A stretch of 64,000 nt of DNA from Mesorhabditis belari (taxonomy: Eukaryota > Nematoda > Chromadorea > Rhabditida > Rhabditidae): assembly GCA_958450365.1 (NCBI GenBank), contig CAUEEP010000935.1:1190001-1254000 (forward strand), in the 5' to 3' direction. This document shows, piece after piece, positions 1 to 11,054 of the stretch. Numbering within the stretch: the stretch's first letter is position 1; each line of letters opens with the position of its first letter. The notes under the pieces were generated by a model that was not told the origin of the DNA, searched no databases, and saw only the letters and a list, made by a program, of their open reading frames with translations. The translations under genes were made by a program, and so were the position numbers.

Positions 1-317
1 GATTAATTAGCAGATTAAGCTACAGATCGATTTACAGATCGATTTGCATATTAACATTTTGCTGAGGCAAAGATGCAAAGGGGCAAAAGTATCTGGCAAG
101 TATTCATTTCTCGCTTTTCTTGTGACTTGGTTTATTCTTTAAAATCTATTCTTCTCAATACTGGGTACCGTTGTGTGATAAAGATTTTTCTAAAATCGTT
201 TTATTACATATCAAATTTTAATACCAAAAAATCAAATTGTAGAATAATCAGGGGGTTCTTCTTCACTCAACAACAAAGGCTTTTTCTCGAGACTCTAAAC
301 GGAAGATCAGCAAAATA

Positions 318-851
318 TTGGGTTGGTGAATTGAAAACTGCGAGCTATTGTCATATGTGACAGTTTGAGCACTTTCTTCAAAAGAAACCCATTTTGGTGT
401 CAATGGAAAAGTTGTAGAGAATCAAAAACAAGCTTCTATCCAAATATTCAGAACGATTCAAAAACTGGTTTTCAAGAAATGCCAAATTTACGAATTTTCA
501 CAAAACTTGCATTTTAAGCGAAACTACTAAGTGTATCTTTTTGGAAATTTGGCTATAAGCCTAATTTTTGATTCTCTACAACTTTTCTATTGACACCAAA
601 ATGGGTTTCTTTTGAAGAAAGTGCTCAAATGCTTAAACTGGGACATCTCCAATCCTCCATTTTTGAGTCTCACACTTGTCTCACACACAAACCAAAATCC
701 TACTACGAAAGAGGAATCCGCAAATCCGCAAATTGCCTGTAAAATGGGCAGAAGTCGTCAATAATAATGGAAATTATTTCGAATGAATTCATGGTTTTAT
801 GTTCAATAAATTTTAGTTCAAAGTCCGGCAGTTTTCAATTCACCAACCCAA
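318..851. mobile_element. MITE family A, copy 1 (TTGGGTTGGTGAATTG ends)
   Basis: A 534-bp non-autonomous element flanked by TA on both sides. Its ends are inverted copies of TTGGGTTGGTGAATTGAAAA. A second pair of inverted segments (about 375-430 and 565-625) would let it fold into a long hairpin. Near-identical copies lie at 43107-43643 (complete), about 51622-51944 (3' part) and about 10985-11047 (fragment). The right end overlaps the transporter gene and supplies its last codons. Confidence 0.9.
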
Positions 852-3800
852 TATTTCATCAATTACCTCTTCATCCAATTTTTTCGTAAATTTAAGCACC
901 ACTGCACAGAGAATAATGGAAAATGAGGTAATGAGTAGGAAAAAGATTTGAAGAAAACGACCAACAGCAAGCGGGGTCAACGTGGCGATCAAACCGATGA
1001 AAAGGGAACTGCCCATCATGGCAAACTGAAATAACTTTTTAGAAATTGAATCAAGAATAGAATTAGATTTGAACAAGAGAACAGTTTTTTCCCAGTTTTC
1101 GAATAAAAAACCATTTCTCACCTGCCCACCAGTGACCACAAATTGTTTGGGGAGAATTTCGGTGGCGACCACGTAGGTGAGAGCTGGGAAACCGGAGCCC
1201 TCCAAAATACGGTAACACAACACATTCAAATAACCTAAATAGATAAACTATGATCTGTTAAACAAGTAAATGTTCAAATCAGCTCTAGAACTGTAATAAG
1301 GAAGTGAAGGAATTAGCTAGAAAAGGTCGATTTCCGGAGAGGAGATTGAACCCTCGACCTCGACCTCGAGTTTTTGCTTGTTACTCATTGCTATAACCAC
1401 TGAGCTATCCGGTACCTCAACTTGCGAAGAGAAAGAGAGAAAGACAAGGGGAAGTAAGCCAGTCAGGCCAGGTAACACTAGACCAGGTTCAGGCCTGGCA
1501 TCTGACATGCCCAGGAACTTTTGTGTATACAAGGGCTATAAAGCCTAGCCAGACTAGACTAGGACGAGTATAAAGACAGCCTTTGGCTTCGGAACTTCAG
1601 ACTTCACTTAAAAATAATTTTTTATGCCTAATAAAAAACAAAAAAAGCCTAGGCGGTGAGAGGATTCGAACCAGCGAGGAGTGGTGCGAGAGACTAGCAC
1701 ACTACCGAGTAGGCTACCAAGGCATCTAGACGCCCGGCGACAAGACTTTAAGTAGGCTAGCTTGCTGTTTGGCGAAATTTTGAAGGCCGAAACTTTGAAG
1801 GTTTATATCTTGAAAATGGCTTATGAAAGGGAAGATTTGAAAGCAGTTTTGGGATCCTCTTAACCAGGAGGTGTTTCCTGGAATCAGATCGCTCTGTAAC
1901 TGTAATCAGATCGCTCCTGAAATGTAACTTCAAAACCGGGGCTTAGCCTAGAAAAATTACCCTTGTTTCAGGCCTAAATCCCATTCTTAACTCATAAAAT
2001 CCTCACTCAGAATCGACAATTGTATCGACGCATTCACCACATGTAACAGCGCTTTCAAGATCAAGATTGCGAGATAAAGTTTGAAGAGAGATTTCCTTTG
2101 CAACTTATTAATCAGCATTGGCCCAAACCAGGTCGTTGGGATGGAAACAATGAAGATAAGAAGTATCATTGTTAAAGTCTGAAAGTATGTTGATTGGATG
2201 AAAGATTTGTCTGTTTACTTGATTTGTATCAAGTCCTTCTTCACGATAGATCGGAATCGAGAACGATGTTTCTGTTAGACAAATATTTGCCATTAAAAAG
2301 ATTTGCATAGAAACTAAGAGGATCAATTTCTGAAATGCTTTTAGAATTTTAAGCTTTTCCTAGACTCACATATTTCTCTTGTTTCTCTTGTTCCCAAAAT
2401 GTTGAAAATTTTGCCAAGTGTTTCTTGTAAAAGTCGACAATATTTTGAGCTAAAGATTTCCGGAAAGGATCAAGACAAGATCAGGACAAGATCAAGACAA
2501 GATCAGGACAAGATCAGGACAAGATCAAGACAAGATCAAGCAAGATCAAGTCAAGATCAAGCAAGATCAAGACAAGCTCAAGACAAGATCAAAACAAGCT
2601 CAAGACAAGATCGAGTCAAGCTCAAGACAAGATCAAGACAAACTCAAGACAAGATCAAGCAAGATCAAGGCTCAAGTCAAGCTCAAGTCAAGCTCAAGTC
2701 AAGATCAAGTCAAGCTTGTCATCTTGATTTCATTTTAAAACATTTTCAAATGATTAGTATCGATTTAATGTAAAAATTCTTACCTTGCGAATCGGCCGAT
2801 TGATCTGGCAAGAAGAGGCCGCTGATTGGGACGAAAATGTTCACGCACTAATGATTTCTTTTATAGATCTCACAAAATCTTCTAGATTTATGTCGAACTT
2901 GTGCCAAAATCGCAATATATCCCCATTTTTGTGGTGTTCCCCATAGATCTTCTCTCGCCAACACCAAGCAAATCCCATTGAATACACCGGCGAACGCCAA
3001 AGTGGTGGCCGTGTAGAAGCCTACATAATTTTATTGCTAATTTAAAAATGGATTTCAAAATGGATTTACCTTTATGTTGAATCGGTGAGATTTCACTAAT
3101 AAAAAGTGGATCAGCCAAGCCGATGATGGCCGCAGAAATGACACAAAAACTCAATCCGGGCAAGTAAAAGAAAGCATTCTCGTAATTCCATCCAACGATC
3201 ATGAATGCAATGCCGAGAAATGTAAATAAGAATCTAAACTTATTCATTTCGCCTTTTTTCTTCGCATTTCTTCAAATTTCTGATTTGAAGGTTCATTTTT
3301 TGCAAGATTTTGTTCTTATCAGCCTCCAAGAAAGCACAAAATATTGTCTTTTTCAATGTACTGAGAGGGTACACTTTGAGGAAAACAAAACAAAAAAAAA
3401 TCCGAAACTTTTAAGAGAAAAAAGTTTTTAGGTTTAGAACGAGTACAACACATTGTAATTATTCTAATAGAATTAGATCTAATTTGATTTTTCAATCCCC
3501 AATATGACCAGGCGCTTTGTCGCTCTTGGTGCAGTCGGGAGCGCGCTTCTCTACGACCCACACGATCCGGGTTCGAGCCCGGTAGTGGCACTTCATTTTA
3601 ACTTTTTAAATTTTTATTTTAAATGGCACAAGTACAATATATTCTACGGTTTTTTAAAGAAGTTTCAGTTTTTTTGGCCCAAAGACGGCTGAGAAAAAGT
3701 CCGTACAAACGGACGGACGGACAGTCGCGACTCTTTTATATATAGCACAGCCGAAGGGCGGGTTTTTCTGGCTGGGTGTTTTGCGGCTAACGCATTTGAT

Positions 3801-5682
3801 CTCTCGAGTTAAAAGAGCAACTCAAATTTGCGGACTTCAACTCCATGCTTGAAAAAATCTAAAGCAAAAAAGCTTGGAACGAACGGGAATCGAACCCGAC
3901 ACAACCGTTTTGCCATTTTGTAGACGGGACGCTAACCACCTCGACCACGCCACCCGGTCGCGCCTAACTAGTTTTTCTGATTTTTTAACGGGTTTTTGAT
4001 GAGAAACTTGTTTTCACCAGAAAGTATGTACCTATTCATTTTTAATTCCCTATCGATCAAAAAAAAGTTTGTCGAAATCGGTTCACGGGGAGCCGAGATC
4101 CAGAGGGTGACGGACGGACAGACGGACGGACAGACAGCTCTCAATTATATACAGTAGATTACGATACTTGATGTAGACACAAATAAATTTTCTTCCAAAA
4201 TAATCAATCAATGGAATGAGGGCAGCAATTGAAAAGATCATTCCAGACATCGCCATCCAAGTGGCGAATGATAAAAGAAGAGAGCCGCTGAAATTGATTT
4301 TCATACAACAGGATGGTTGATCAGTAAAGATAGAGCGATTTTTGAGTTTTAATCAACTTACGAGACGGTTAAATTTAACTGTTTATTGTTGGGCTTTAAC
4401 TGTTTATTGTTGATTTAATTGTCACATGTACTGATCAAAATAAACTTAAACAAGCTTTACACAAATCCCCCACCCATCATGAATTCCCAGCATTTCGACG
4501 CTTGTTTTATTGAAAAGATACAACAATGGAACGTTGAGAGTTGAGATTGTCTGAAATGTTTCAAGTAGACAAGACATCGGCACTATAAACTAGGAAAATG
4601 ATAAACTGTCATACTAAAAACACTTCTAAATTGCTTCAAATCTGCCCAATTGACATGATCTATAGCTCAAAAAATCGAGAATCTGAAGAGCTTTCGAATC
4701 GACTAAAGCACACTCAAAAATACGAGCGCTAAAGAAAGTTACAGTGGTTTGTCGAAACGGACTGTACTCACGCGTAGTCGAAGCGATTAAAACCCTGTAA
4801 CTTTTTTTAGCGCTCGTATTTTTGAGTGTGCTTTAGCTCCGAAATGCTTTAGCTCCGAAATCCGAAATTTGAAGAGGTAAAGAAAGATCTATTTTTATCT
4901 ATTTGAAGAGGTAAAGAAAATCTATAAAGATCTTTTTTAACACCACACAATCCACCGGTGGAGTCGTACTAATGACGATTATTTCATTATCACTCAAAAA
5001 AATATATCAATTTTAAAGAAAGTTTGTAGTGGTTTGTAGCCTAACTCAATCGCTTCGACTACGCGCGAGTACGGTCCGTTTCGAACTACAAACAACTGTA
5101 ACTTTCTTTAGAATTGATATTTTTTTTAAAGTCTAAAATTTTCTTTAGGGTTGATATTTTCGAGTGTGCTTTAGTTCATGCGAAAGCTCTTGAGATTCTC
5201 GATTTTTTTGACCTATAGATCATGTCAATTGGGCAGATTTGAAGCAATTTAGAAGTGTTTGTAGTTTATAGTGAAGATGGGATTGGTTTTTCTCAAGAAA
5301 TGTTCCAAGGAACAAACTTGTGCCATCATCGCTCCACTGCCACTCGAAAGTCCATACAAAATGCAGCGAATGAGGAAAGTTTTTGACAATCCATTGTTTG
5401 ATAGTGTTTCTATTTTTGAAGTTTTCAAGTTTTCAAGTTTTTTTTTATACTTTTATAAATGCTATTTTACTATATTTATTAAAAATTTACTCAAAAAATT
5501 TCATTTCTAGCATTTTTTTCTTTGATTTTAACCAAAATGAATTTTTTTTTGATTCATTTAACTTTAACATTTAACAAACAACTTTAACATTTAACTAAAA
5601 CCAAAAACAAACCTTCATTCGGATGCGGAAACTCTTTCGAGTAGTGATAATCGAGGAAACCTTGTTGAAATTCGAGATCCAT
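840..5682 (-). CDS. SLC2-type (GLUT-like) major facilitator sugar transporter, 12 exons, 461 aa
   Basis: Twelve exons join in frame from ATG to stop: 5613-5682, 5318-5409, 4474-4550, 4168-4287, 3070-3233, 2899-3020, 2784-2847, 2370-2449, 2219-2329, 1992-2178, 1122-1234 and 840-1025 (1386 nt). The protein is hydrophobic and has the usual SLC2 length and order. It has a first membrane segment rich in Gly/Ser, an extracellular NKT glycosylation site, the LIDYFGRK loop after helix 2, FISEISP and LWGTPQKW around helices 4-5, a charged central loop, and a C-terminal half with ATEILP before the last helices. Family members move hexoses or related polyols across the plasma membrane; the substrate cannot be read from the sequence. 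The acceptor of exon 2 (AAAAATAG) is weak. The last three residues and the stop come from the MITE end at 840-851. It is most like the divergent nematode SLC2 members rather than a classic GLUT1. Confidence 0.92.
1334..1412 (-). pseudogene. tRNA-like sequence
   Basis: On the minus strand this reads TAGCTCAGTGG (A box) and GGTTCAATCTCC (B box) with a long variable region. The outer CCGGA/TCCGG stem pairs, but the anticodon arm does not close cleanly. It lies in an intron of the transporter. Confidence 0.45.
1647..1723 (-). pseudogene. tRNA-like sequence
   Basis: 77 nt on the minus strand with A box TAGCCTACTCGG and a perfect B box GGTTCGAATCC. The acceptor arms GCCTTGG and CCTAGGC pair at six of seven positions. 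The T stem and D stem are broken, so it is probably a tRNA pseudogene. Intronic in the transporter gene. Confidence 0.5.
2465..2715. repeat. AAGATCAAGAC-type minisatellite in a transporter intron
   Basis: Degenerate tandem copies of an 11-bp unit close to GATCAAGACAA fill the intron between exons 7 and 8 of the transporter. The long plus-strand open frame across it is a by-product of the repeat. Confidence 0.9.
3518..3590 (+). pseudogene. tRNA-like sequence
   Basis: A box TGGTGCAGTCGG with a good GTGC/GCGC D stem, and B box GGTTCGAGCCC inside a perfect CCGGG/CCCGG T stem whose loop is one base short. The anticodon arm does not fold. Lies in the transporter intron 3234-4167. Confidence 0.45.
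3660..4160. repeat. GACGGACGGACAG-bearing repeats around a second tRNA-like sequence
   Basis: Two short blocks of GGACGGACAGAC-type repeat, each followed by a TATATA stretch, lie at about 3705-3745 and 4107-4150. Between them, at 3874-3955 on the minus strand, is a tRNA-like sequence with A box TGGTCGAGGTGG and B box GGTTCGATTCC. All lie inside a transporter intron. Confidence 0.6.
3874..3955 (-). pseudogene. tRNA-like sequence with long variable arm
   Basis: Minus-strand A box TGGTCGAGGTGG, B box GGTTCGATTCC in a CGGG/CCCG stem, and about 28 nt between anticodon arm and T arm as in a class II tRNA. The acceptor ends do not pair. Confidence 0.45.
4581..5273. mobile_element. Hairpin MITE (CACTATAAAC ends)
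   Basis: Arms of about 170 bp are inverted copies, including the outer CACTATAAAC/GTTTATAGTG, CCAATTGACATGATCTATAG and a CTCGAGATTCTC-like block. The centre holds two more inverted copies of a block with GTAACTTTCTTTAG. It fills most of the transporter intron between exons 2 and 3. Confidence 0.8.
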
Positions 5683-5808
5683 TATAAAAGAAAAGAAAAA
5701 ACGAAATTAATGTTTACGAATATAGAGAGAACTTTTGGAGTTAAATAAATACGCCAATCTGCTGCTTTAAATCTTTTTTTTTCATGCAAGAATTCACGTT
5801 CAATTCTC

Positions 5809-6345
5809 TTAAGCTATTTGTTCTCTGAAATGTTCGCTAAAAGAAAAGAAAGAAAAGAGATAAAAAGTTCCGAACACTGCAAAATACAAAAGCATTTCGC
5901 GTGCATTTCGGCGAAAAAAAACGGCTGAATAACAAGTGGGCGTAGAAATGGAGTTTGTGTCGATTTGTGATTGCATTCTTGAACACTGAAGTTTTGGTGG
6001 CATTTGAGGAAAGAATTTGATGAAGTGTGGGTGTGGATATCTCTTTATATCATCTAAAAAGCAAAAGCAAAAGAAAAAGTAAATGACTGGGGAGGGGTTC
6101 TTTGTGCAGCCGTGTAATCGCTCGCGATCTGGCAGAGGGACCTGGTACAAGGTGCTTCCCTTTTCGGATCCGTATAGAAGGAGGAGCGGTGAGGGACCGA
6201 GCCAGCCTCGCCATCTTGGTCGCGCCGATTGGATCCTCCTCCGAAGTCTCGACGCTCAAAAAGCATTGGATCTTTTCTCAAATCGTGCCAATAGTACTTG
6301 GTGCCGTCAGGACCATTCAAATTTTCTCTAAGCGCTGAAGATGAC
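5809..6345 (-). CDS. Partial gene of unknown function with C-terminal membrane segment
   Basis: Two exons join in frame: 6149-6345 (acceptor TTTGTAG, donor GTACCA) and 5809-6053 (acceptor TTTTTAG, ending in TAA). The first is clearly richer in G+C than its surroundings and encodes a polar stretch with GPDGTKYYWHDLRKDP and RRDFGGGSNRRDQDGEAG. The second encodes YPHPHFIKFFPQMPPK and ends with a hydrophobic segment, MLLYFAVFGTFYLFSFFSF, followed by SEHFREQIA. Upstream exons are not resolved. A 32-bp piece of exon 1 is duplicated at 6431-6462. The stop codon lies only about 126 bp upstream of the transporter ATG on the same strand, a spacing found in nematode operons, but no clear trans-splice acceptor was seen. 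I do not recognise the family. Confidence 0.5.
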
Positions 6346-6694
6346 CTACAAAGAAAAAATTTGGCTGCACTCCCCACAGACTTCAGCCAACTCCCACCGG
6401 ATCCAGTGCGTCAAAAATATATTGGGTTGGCGCTCAAAAAGCATTGGATCTTCTCTCAAATCTCTTTATGGTTCCACAATAAATCTTTATGATTTTGAGA
6501 ATTGAATAGGAAAGAAATCAATTGATTTTTTTAGTGGACAATGAAAAAATCTATATTGAAACCATCAAAAAAGATTTTGTCGAAAATTGTCGCAACTTTA
6601 AAGTCCATTGAGATTCGTTAACCATAAAAAACCACCATGAAATTCCTTCAAATTTCACAATTAAATCTCTATTTAATTATGAAATTATTTACTA
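6346..6694. other. Gap with partial exon duplication
   Basis: No complete gene. A near copy of 6255-6286 lies at 6431-6462, preceded by TTGGGTTGGCGC, which resembles a MITE end. The rest is AT-rich sequence without structure I can name. Confidence 0.5.
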
Positions 6695-7932
6695 TTAGGT
6701 TGGCAACTTAATAATGACGCGTTTTATGTAACAAATCATTTATTTTAAAAAAACACAAAAGAAGAGCCTTCAATTCAAAAGGTATTCTCCATTAGTATCT
6801 ATGACTTCTTCCCATCTTCTGCGCAAATCCCGGATCTCATCCTCGAAGAACTTGGGAGTTTTTGAGGTGAAGTAGTCATTCACTGCTTTTATGATCCGAG
6901 CATGATCATCGAACTTTTCTCCCTTCAAAAAGTGCTTCAGCGACCGAAACAAAAAGTAATCTGAAGGAGCCAGATCAGGTGAATAAGACGCGTGGGGCAA
7001 AACTTTCCAGCCAAGTTCCACGATTTTCTTATAAGTGATCTTTGCAGTGTGAGATTTTGGGTTCTCGCGTAAAAATCTGACTCCTCTCTCCGGTTTGAGC
7101 CCCAATTTCTTCAAAGACTCGTTAACTCTCATTAATTGCTTCAAATAAAGATCAGCATCGACGGTTTGGCCAGGTTTCAGCACTTCATAATGCACCAATC
7201 CCTTGAAGTTCCACCAGCAACAGAGCATTATCTTCTTCCCATGGATATCAGGTTTGGGAGTGGTTTGAGGGGTCTGCCCAGCAGATAGCCATTGATTTTT
7301 GCGTTAACGTTCTCGTAGTTGATCCACGTTTCGTCAGAAGTGAAAAAAGTCGTTCGATTTACATTTTGTAGCAAAATTGAGGCGACATTGACACGGGCCA
7401 TTTTGTTGCTTTGGGTCAATCGTGAGGAACTCATTTTCCAACACGATTCTTTTCCCAAGTGTGTAAATAGTTTTCGATTGTCGTATGGGATACTTAAAAT
7501 ATTTCTGCCAACTCACGAACGGTGAGTGTTGGGCAATCTTCAATTAAGGCGAGCAAGTCATCGTCGACCACTTCTGGAGGATGTCCTTGGTGTGGCTCGT
7601 CTACGAGGCTTCCATCGCCGCCTTGGAATCTTTGAAACCATCGTTGACATTGCCGAATGTGTATACTTTCCTCTCCAAAACAGTGATGATCGTGTGATAA
7701 GATTCAGCTGGAGATTTTCCTTGTTGAAAATCGTAGAACAATACAGCTCGAATACGGAATTTTTTGTCCTCCATTTTTTGCCAAAAAGCGAATGGTGAAA
7801 TTTGTAGCACTAAATGCTATTTATGCAGACATCTTTTACTTTGTATATATGCAAAAAGAGGGAAGAAACGGTGCTTGAAATTACAAAAAACATGTTAAGT
7901 AGTGACGCGTCATTATTAAGTTGCCAACCTAA
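6695..7932 (-). mobile_element. Mariner element 1, full length, inactive
   Basis: A 1238-bp element flanked by TA duplications (6693-6694 and 7933-7934). The terminal inverted repeats begin TTAGGTTGGCAACTTAATAA. Size, TA target and the transposase inside identify a Tc1/mariner element of the mariner branch. Confidence 0.95.
6770..7774 (-). pseudogene. Mariner transposase, broken by frameshifts and loss of a catalytic Asp
   Basis: Fragments in more than one minus-strand frame read as a mariner transposase from MEDKKFRIRA at the start to a tail near WEEVIDTNGEYLL. The first catalytic Asp region is TSDETWINYEN and the third is YSPDLAPSDY, as in D,D34D mariners. The block that should hold the second Asp reads LRENPKSHT instead of LHDNARPHT. 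With that residue lost and the frame broken the enzyme cannot work. Confidence 0.9.
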
Positions 7933-8040
7933 TATATTCTAGAGTTTAATTTTTAGGCAAATCTTTTAGGTAAAAGCTGCGCGAAACAAAACAAAACAAA
8001 ACAAGCGAGCGTTTCTCGACTCCATTGTACACTCGATTAT

Positions 8041-9191
8041 ACAGGGTGGTCCAAAACTATAGCAACTCGGCTTTTCTTGATGTAACTCTGACGAGTTACA
8101 TCAAGAAGAGTCCGCCGTTTGTTTCTCTTAGGATGTTTTTTTGATCTGTCTTCGCACTTAGGTGTTCCTATTTTGCGCCGATCACAACCTGCTTCCACAT
8201 TTCTCTATCCCTTGCTATTGTCATCCAGTGTTTCCTATCTTGGTTGTTCCTGGTTCGAAGTCTTCGACTTGCTTGTGCTGGTGGTGGTTGCACTCTAGCC
8301 ATCCTTTCTCTGACAGTCTCTGCCACTCTTGTGCTCCACCTCATTGCTGGTCTTTCGATGGGCCTCTTCTGGTCTCGTGGTAGCCACTCTGTGATCCGTA
8401 TCGTCCATCTGTCCTCTGTTCTTCTGGCTACGTGACCGGCCCATCTGAGTCTTTTTCTCTCAATCACTTCCACTGGATCTCTGAGTCCCGAGAGCTGGTG
8501 CATATTTAGGATGTTTTTTAAACATTAAACTGACACTATCTACAACAACAGAAACTTTGATTTTGGCTGAAAACGTTTTTAGTTTTCTTTTTATAGAAGC
8601 TCAAACCCGAGCCGTCGTGATCGTCTGGCGACCGAGTGTTTGTGACAAGAACTGATCGTTTTTCTTGCAAAATTTCGGCAAATCTAATTCCTTTCTACTT
8701 TTGTTAAGCTCTTAGAACACTTTTACATGTTTCTTTTGTAAATGATTGTGAAAATTTTGGAAAAAAACTGTGCTTTATTGAAAAAAAAATACGACTGAGG
8801 TAAACTCAGCCGAAAAACAGCGTGTTTTGACGTAGTCTTAAAATTGGAGATTTGATAAGTAGTCCAGGGTTTTGCTTAATTTTCATTGGAAATAAGAAAT
8901 GAATGAAAAAAAGAAACTTTGTTCATCTTAAAAAGGGAAACCTTTAATCGCTCAACGAACCTGGAAAACTATCGAAAATGGCAGAGTCGCCGGGGCGGTT
9001 AGTGCATCTCAACTTTAAAGCAGTGTATAAAAATTAACAATTAACAAAAAACGTTCCCAACCAGGCGCAACGTTTCTGTCGTAGGGAAATGATGTTAATT
9101 TCAATTTAAAAACACCCAAAAGCGAATGGATGACTGGGTTTGACGAGTTAGACAGAAAATGTCGAGTTGCTATAACTTTGGGCTACCCTGT
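8041..9191. mobile_element. TIR element (ACAGGGTGGTCCAAAA ends) containing a LINE fragment
   Basis: The left end ACAGGGTGGTCCAAAACTAT and the inverted right end agree over about 29 bp, continuing to AGCAACTCG. This gives a 1.15-kb element of Tc1/mariner-like design. It holds the LINE fragment at 8168-8503 and otherwise no transposase I can recognise. Confidence 0.65.
8168..8503 (-). pseudogene. 3' fragment of a non-LTR retrotransposon (RTE/CR1-type LINE ORF end)
   Basis: The minus-strand frame encodes RLRWAGHVARRTEDRWTIR, IERPAMRWSTRVAETV and DRKHWMTIARDREMWKQ. This series of WAGHVAR, RP..RW and W...A.DR.. motifs is the typical C-terminal tail behind the reverse transcriptase of many invertebrate LINEs. 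The reverse transcriptase and endonuclease are absent, as expected for a 5'-truncated copy. Confidence 0.85.
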
Positions 9192-10106
9192 CGACCGGTA
9201 TTCTGCAATTGGAGACATTTGCATGAAAAATGTCTCTTCTCTCTCTTCTGTCTCTTCTCTTCTCTCTTCTCTCTTCTCTCATAAAAGCTGAAAAGACTCT
9301 AGGATCCGAATCCGGTTGTTCTATGTTGAATAAAGATATTTAAGCTAACTTTTCGAGATGGGTTGCATATTTGGTTAAAAGCCAGGCCTTTTGCGGTAAT
9401 TCTTGGTCACCCTGAATAATTTTGGGCTATCCTGTCGACCGGCATTCTGCATTTGCATCTGCAATTGGAGACATTTGCATGAAAAATGAGCATAAAGAAT
9501 GTTGAATAAGTGAAGGTGTGAATCAAATGCATGGACTATTACTATAAGTAGTTATTTTTTTATAACAGCATCACTTTGTGCTCATGATAATCCGGTTTTG
9601 GAGTTGAAATTGGCATTTGACCTAGTGAAAAAATAAAAAATCGACTTTTTTCTATTGAAACGCCAAAAGTACCCATCATCGGAAGGCCATATCCGGGCGA
9701 TAACGGCAAATAACCACAATTTGAGCACAACCCTAATGCACTAGGGTTGTATCTACATTTTAAAACCAAAAACATGAAAATTGATCAATTTTGAAAAAAA
9801 ACTAGTAGCATTCGAAATAAAAATTTGTATTTAAACATTTTTTAGTCCGGAAACTTCGGCTGAAATATGATTTTATGCTCTTTCAGGATGCACCATTTTT
9901 GTTCTGTAACAAAAAGTATTCAACTGGAGTGTTTGGATTATAGGGTGGATGAACTACCGTAGGCTTGGGAAAGTGTATAAAAGGAGAAAATTTAGCAAAA
10001 ATTTTCATTCTGGTTCAATCGTTAGCAGAGTTTTTAGTTTAGTATAAGACCCACTCACCCAATCCCTTTGAGCATGTCGTTAAATTATTTATATTGTTTA
10101 TTTTAG
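9175..10106. other. Gap with a short direct duplication
   Basis: A segment with TGTCGACCGG, ATTCTGCA and TTGGAGACATTTGCATGAAA occurs twice (about 9190-9232 and 9432-9488). Between the copies is a TCTCTTCTCTC microsatellite at 9230-9280. No gene recognised. Confidence 0.5.
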
Positions 10107-11047
10107 AGGAGTTGTGTTTGGAGAAGTGGAAGCCCGTCCTGGATGTGATCGCTTCATCAAAGATGCCCACTTACCTACTGGATCAAGTGTCGCTCGTTGC
10201 CTCCAACGAATTGGCCTCCTCAACGATGAAGATGTACGCAAAAGCCGAAATAGCACGACGGGGATTTGCCGAAGAGGTGAAGCTGGATCCACAAGCTGCC
10301 TCATCTTTGCTGATCTATCTTCTGCACAAATCGGGATCTGTGGGGCCAGCGAGTATCATCTTAAACATCGCCGCCTTCAAGTTTTTCAATGGAGAGCCGG
10401 ACGTGAATCACGCGCGCCTCTTGTCGTCAATCACAAAAGCTTCGACTCGTTTATCTCCTCCGACCTCACATCACAAACCAATTGGATGGCACGAAATGGA
10501 GAAGATCATCCGTCATGGCCTCGACTCGGACAGCAATCAAGAACTGAAGTCGGTGGTGATGGCGTTGCTGATGTTTACCGCCCTTCTTCGCGTATCAGAG
10601 GTAGCCGCCTTGCAATGGAAGAATATCTCCGAGGAGCCACAACAAATCTGGAAAGTGAAGGTGAAACGAGCCAAGAACGATCAAAAGGGCGAGGGACGTT
10701 TCACGTACATCTCATTCAACGGAAGTCAAAAAGCTCAGGCACTTTGGAATAGATGGGTCACTTTCAAGAGAGCGACTGACGAGTTTATCTTCCCGGGACA
10801 CAAAGGAATGCCAATCAGTGCAAAGTCAGCCGCCAAGGCAATCACCAATCTCTTCAAGAAGCTCGACCTTCGTGGGCTCACATCACACTCGCTTCGGGCT
10901 GGGGGTACAACACTGGAAGCAGCACGCGGAGTCGAATTGGAGGCCCTGCGAAGAAGAGGGCGCTGGAAGTCGATGATTATAAATTGCATTCCGAATAATT
11001 TCCATTATTATTCACGACTTCTGCCCATTTTACAGGCAATTTGCGGC
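10107..11047 (+). pseudogene. Tyrosine recombinase of a DIRS/PAT- or Crypton-like element, truncated
   Basis: The frame opens after a TTTTAG acceptor at 10106, so an upstream exon probably existed; no ATG suits the start. It encodes about 290 residues of a phage-integrase-fold enzyme. There is an N-terminal helical SAM-like part, then LLMFTALLRVSEVAALQWKN with the first catalytic Arg, and SHSLRAGGTTLEAARGVELE with the H-x-x-R pair, followed by LRRRGRWKS. The conserved Tyr should follow within about 10-15 residues. Instead the frame runs at about 10985 into a MITE A fragment in reverse orientation, which supplies a junk tail and the stop. Base composition is more GC-rich than the neighbours. 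No reverse transcriptase is adjacent, so DIRS, PAT and Crypton origins cannot be separated. Confidence 0.82.
10985..11047 (-). mobile_element. MITE family A fragment at the recombinase break
   Basis: The reverse complement matches the GAAATTATT/AATAATAATGG/GGGCAGAAGTCGT/CAAATTGCCTG block found near the right end of complete family A copies. Neither terminus is present. Confidence 0.8.
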
Positions 11048-11054
11048 ATTTAGT

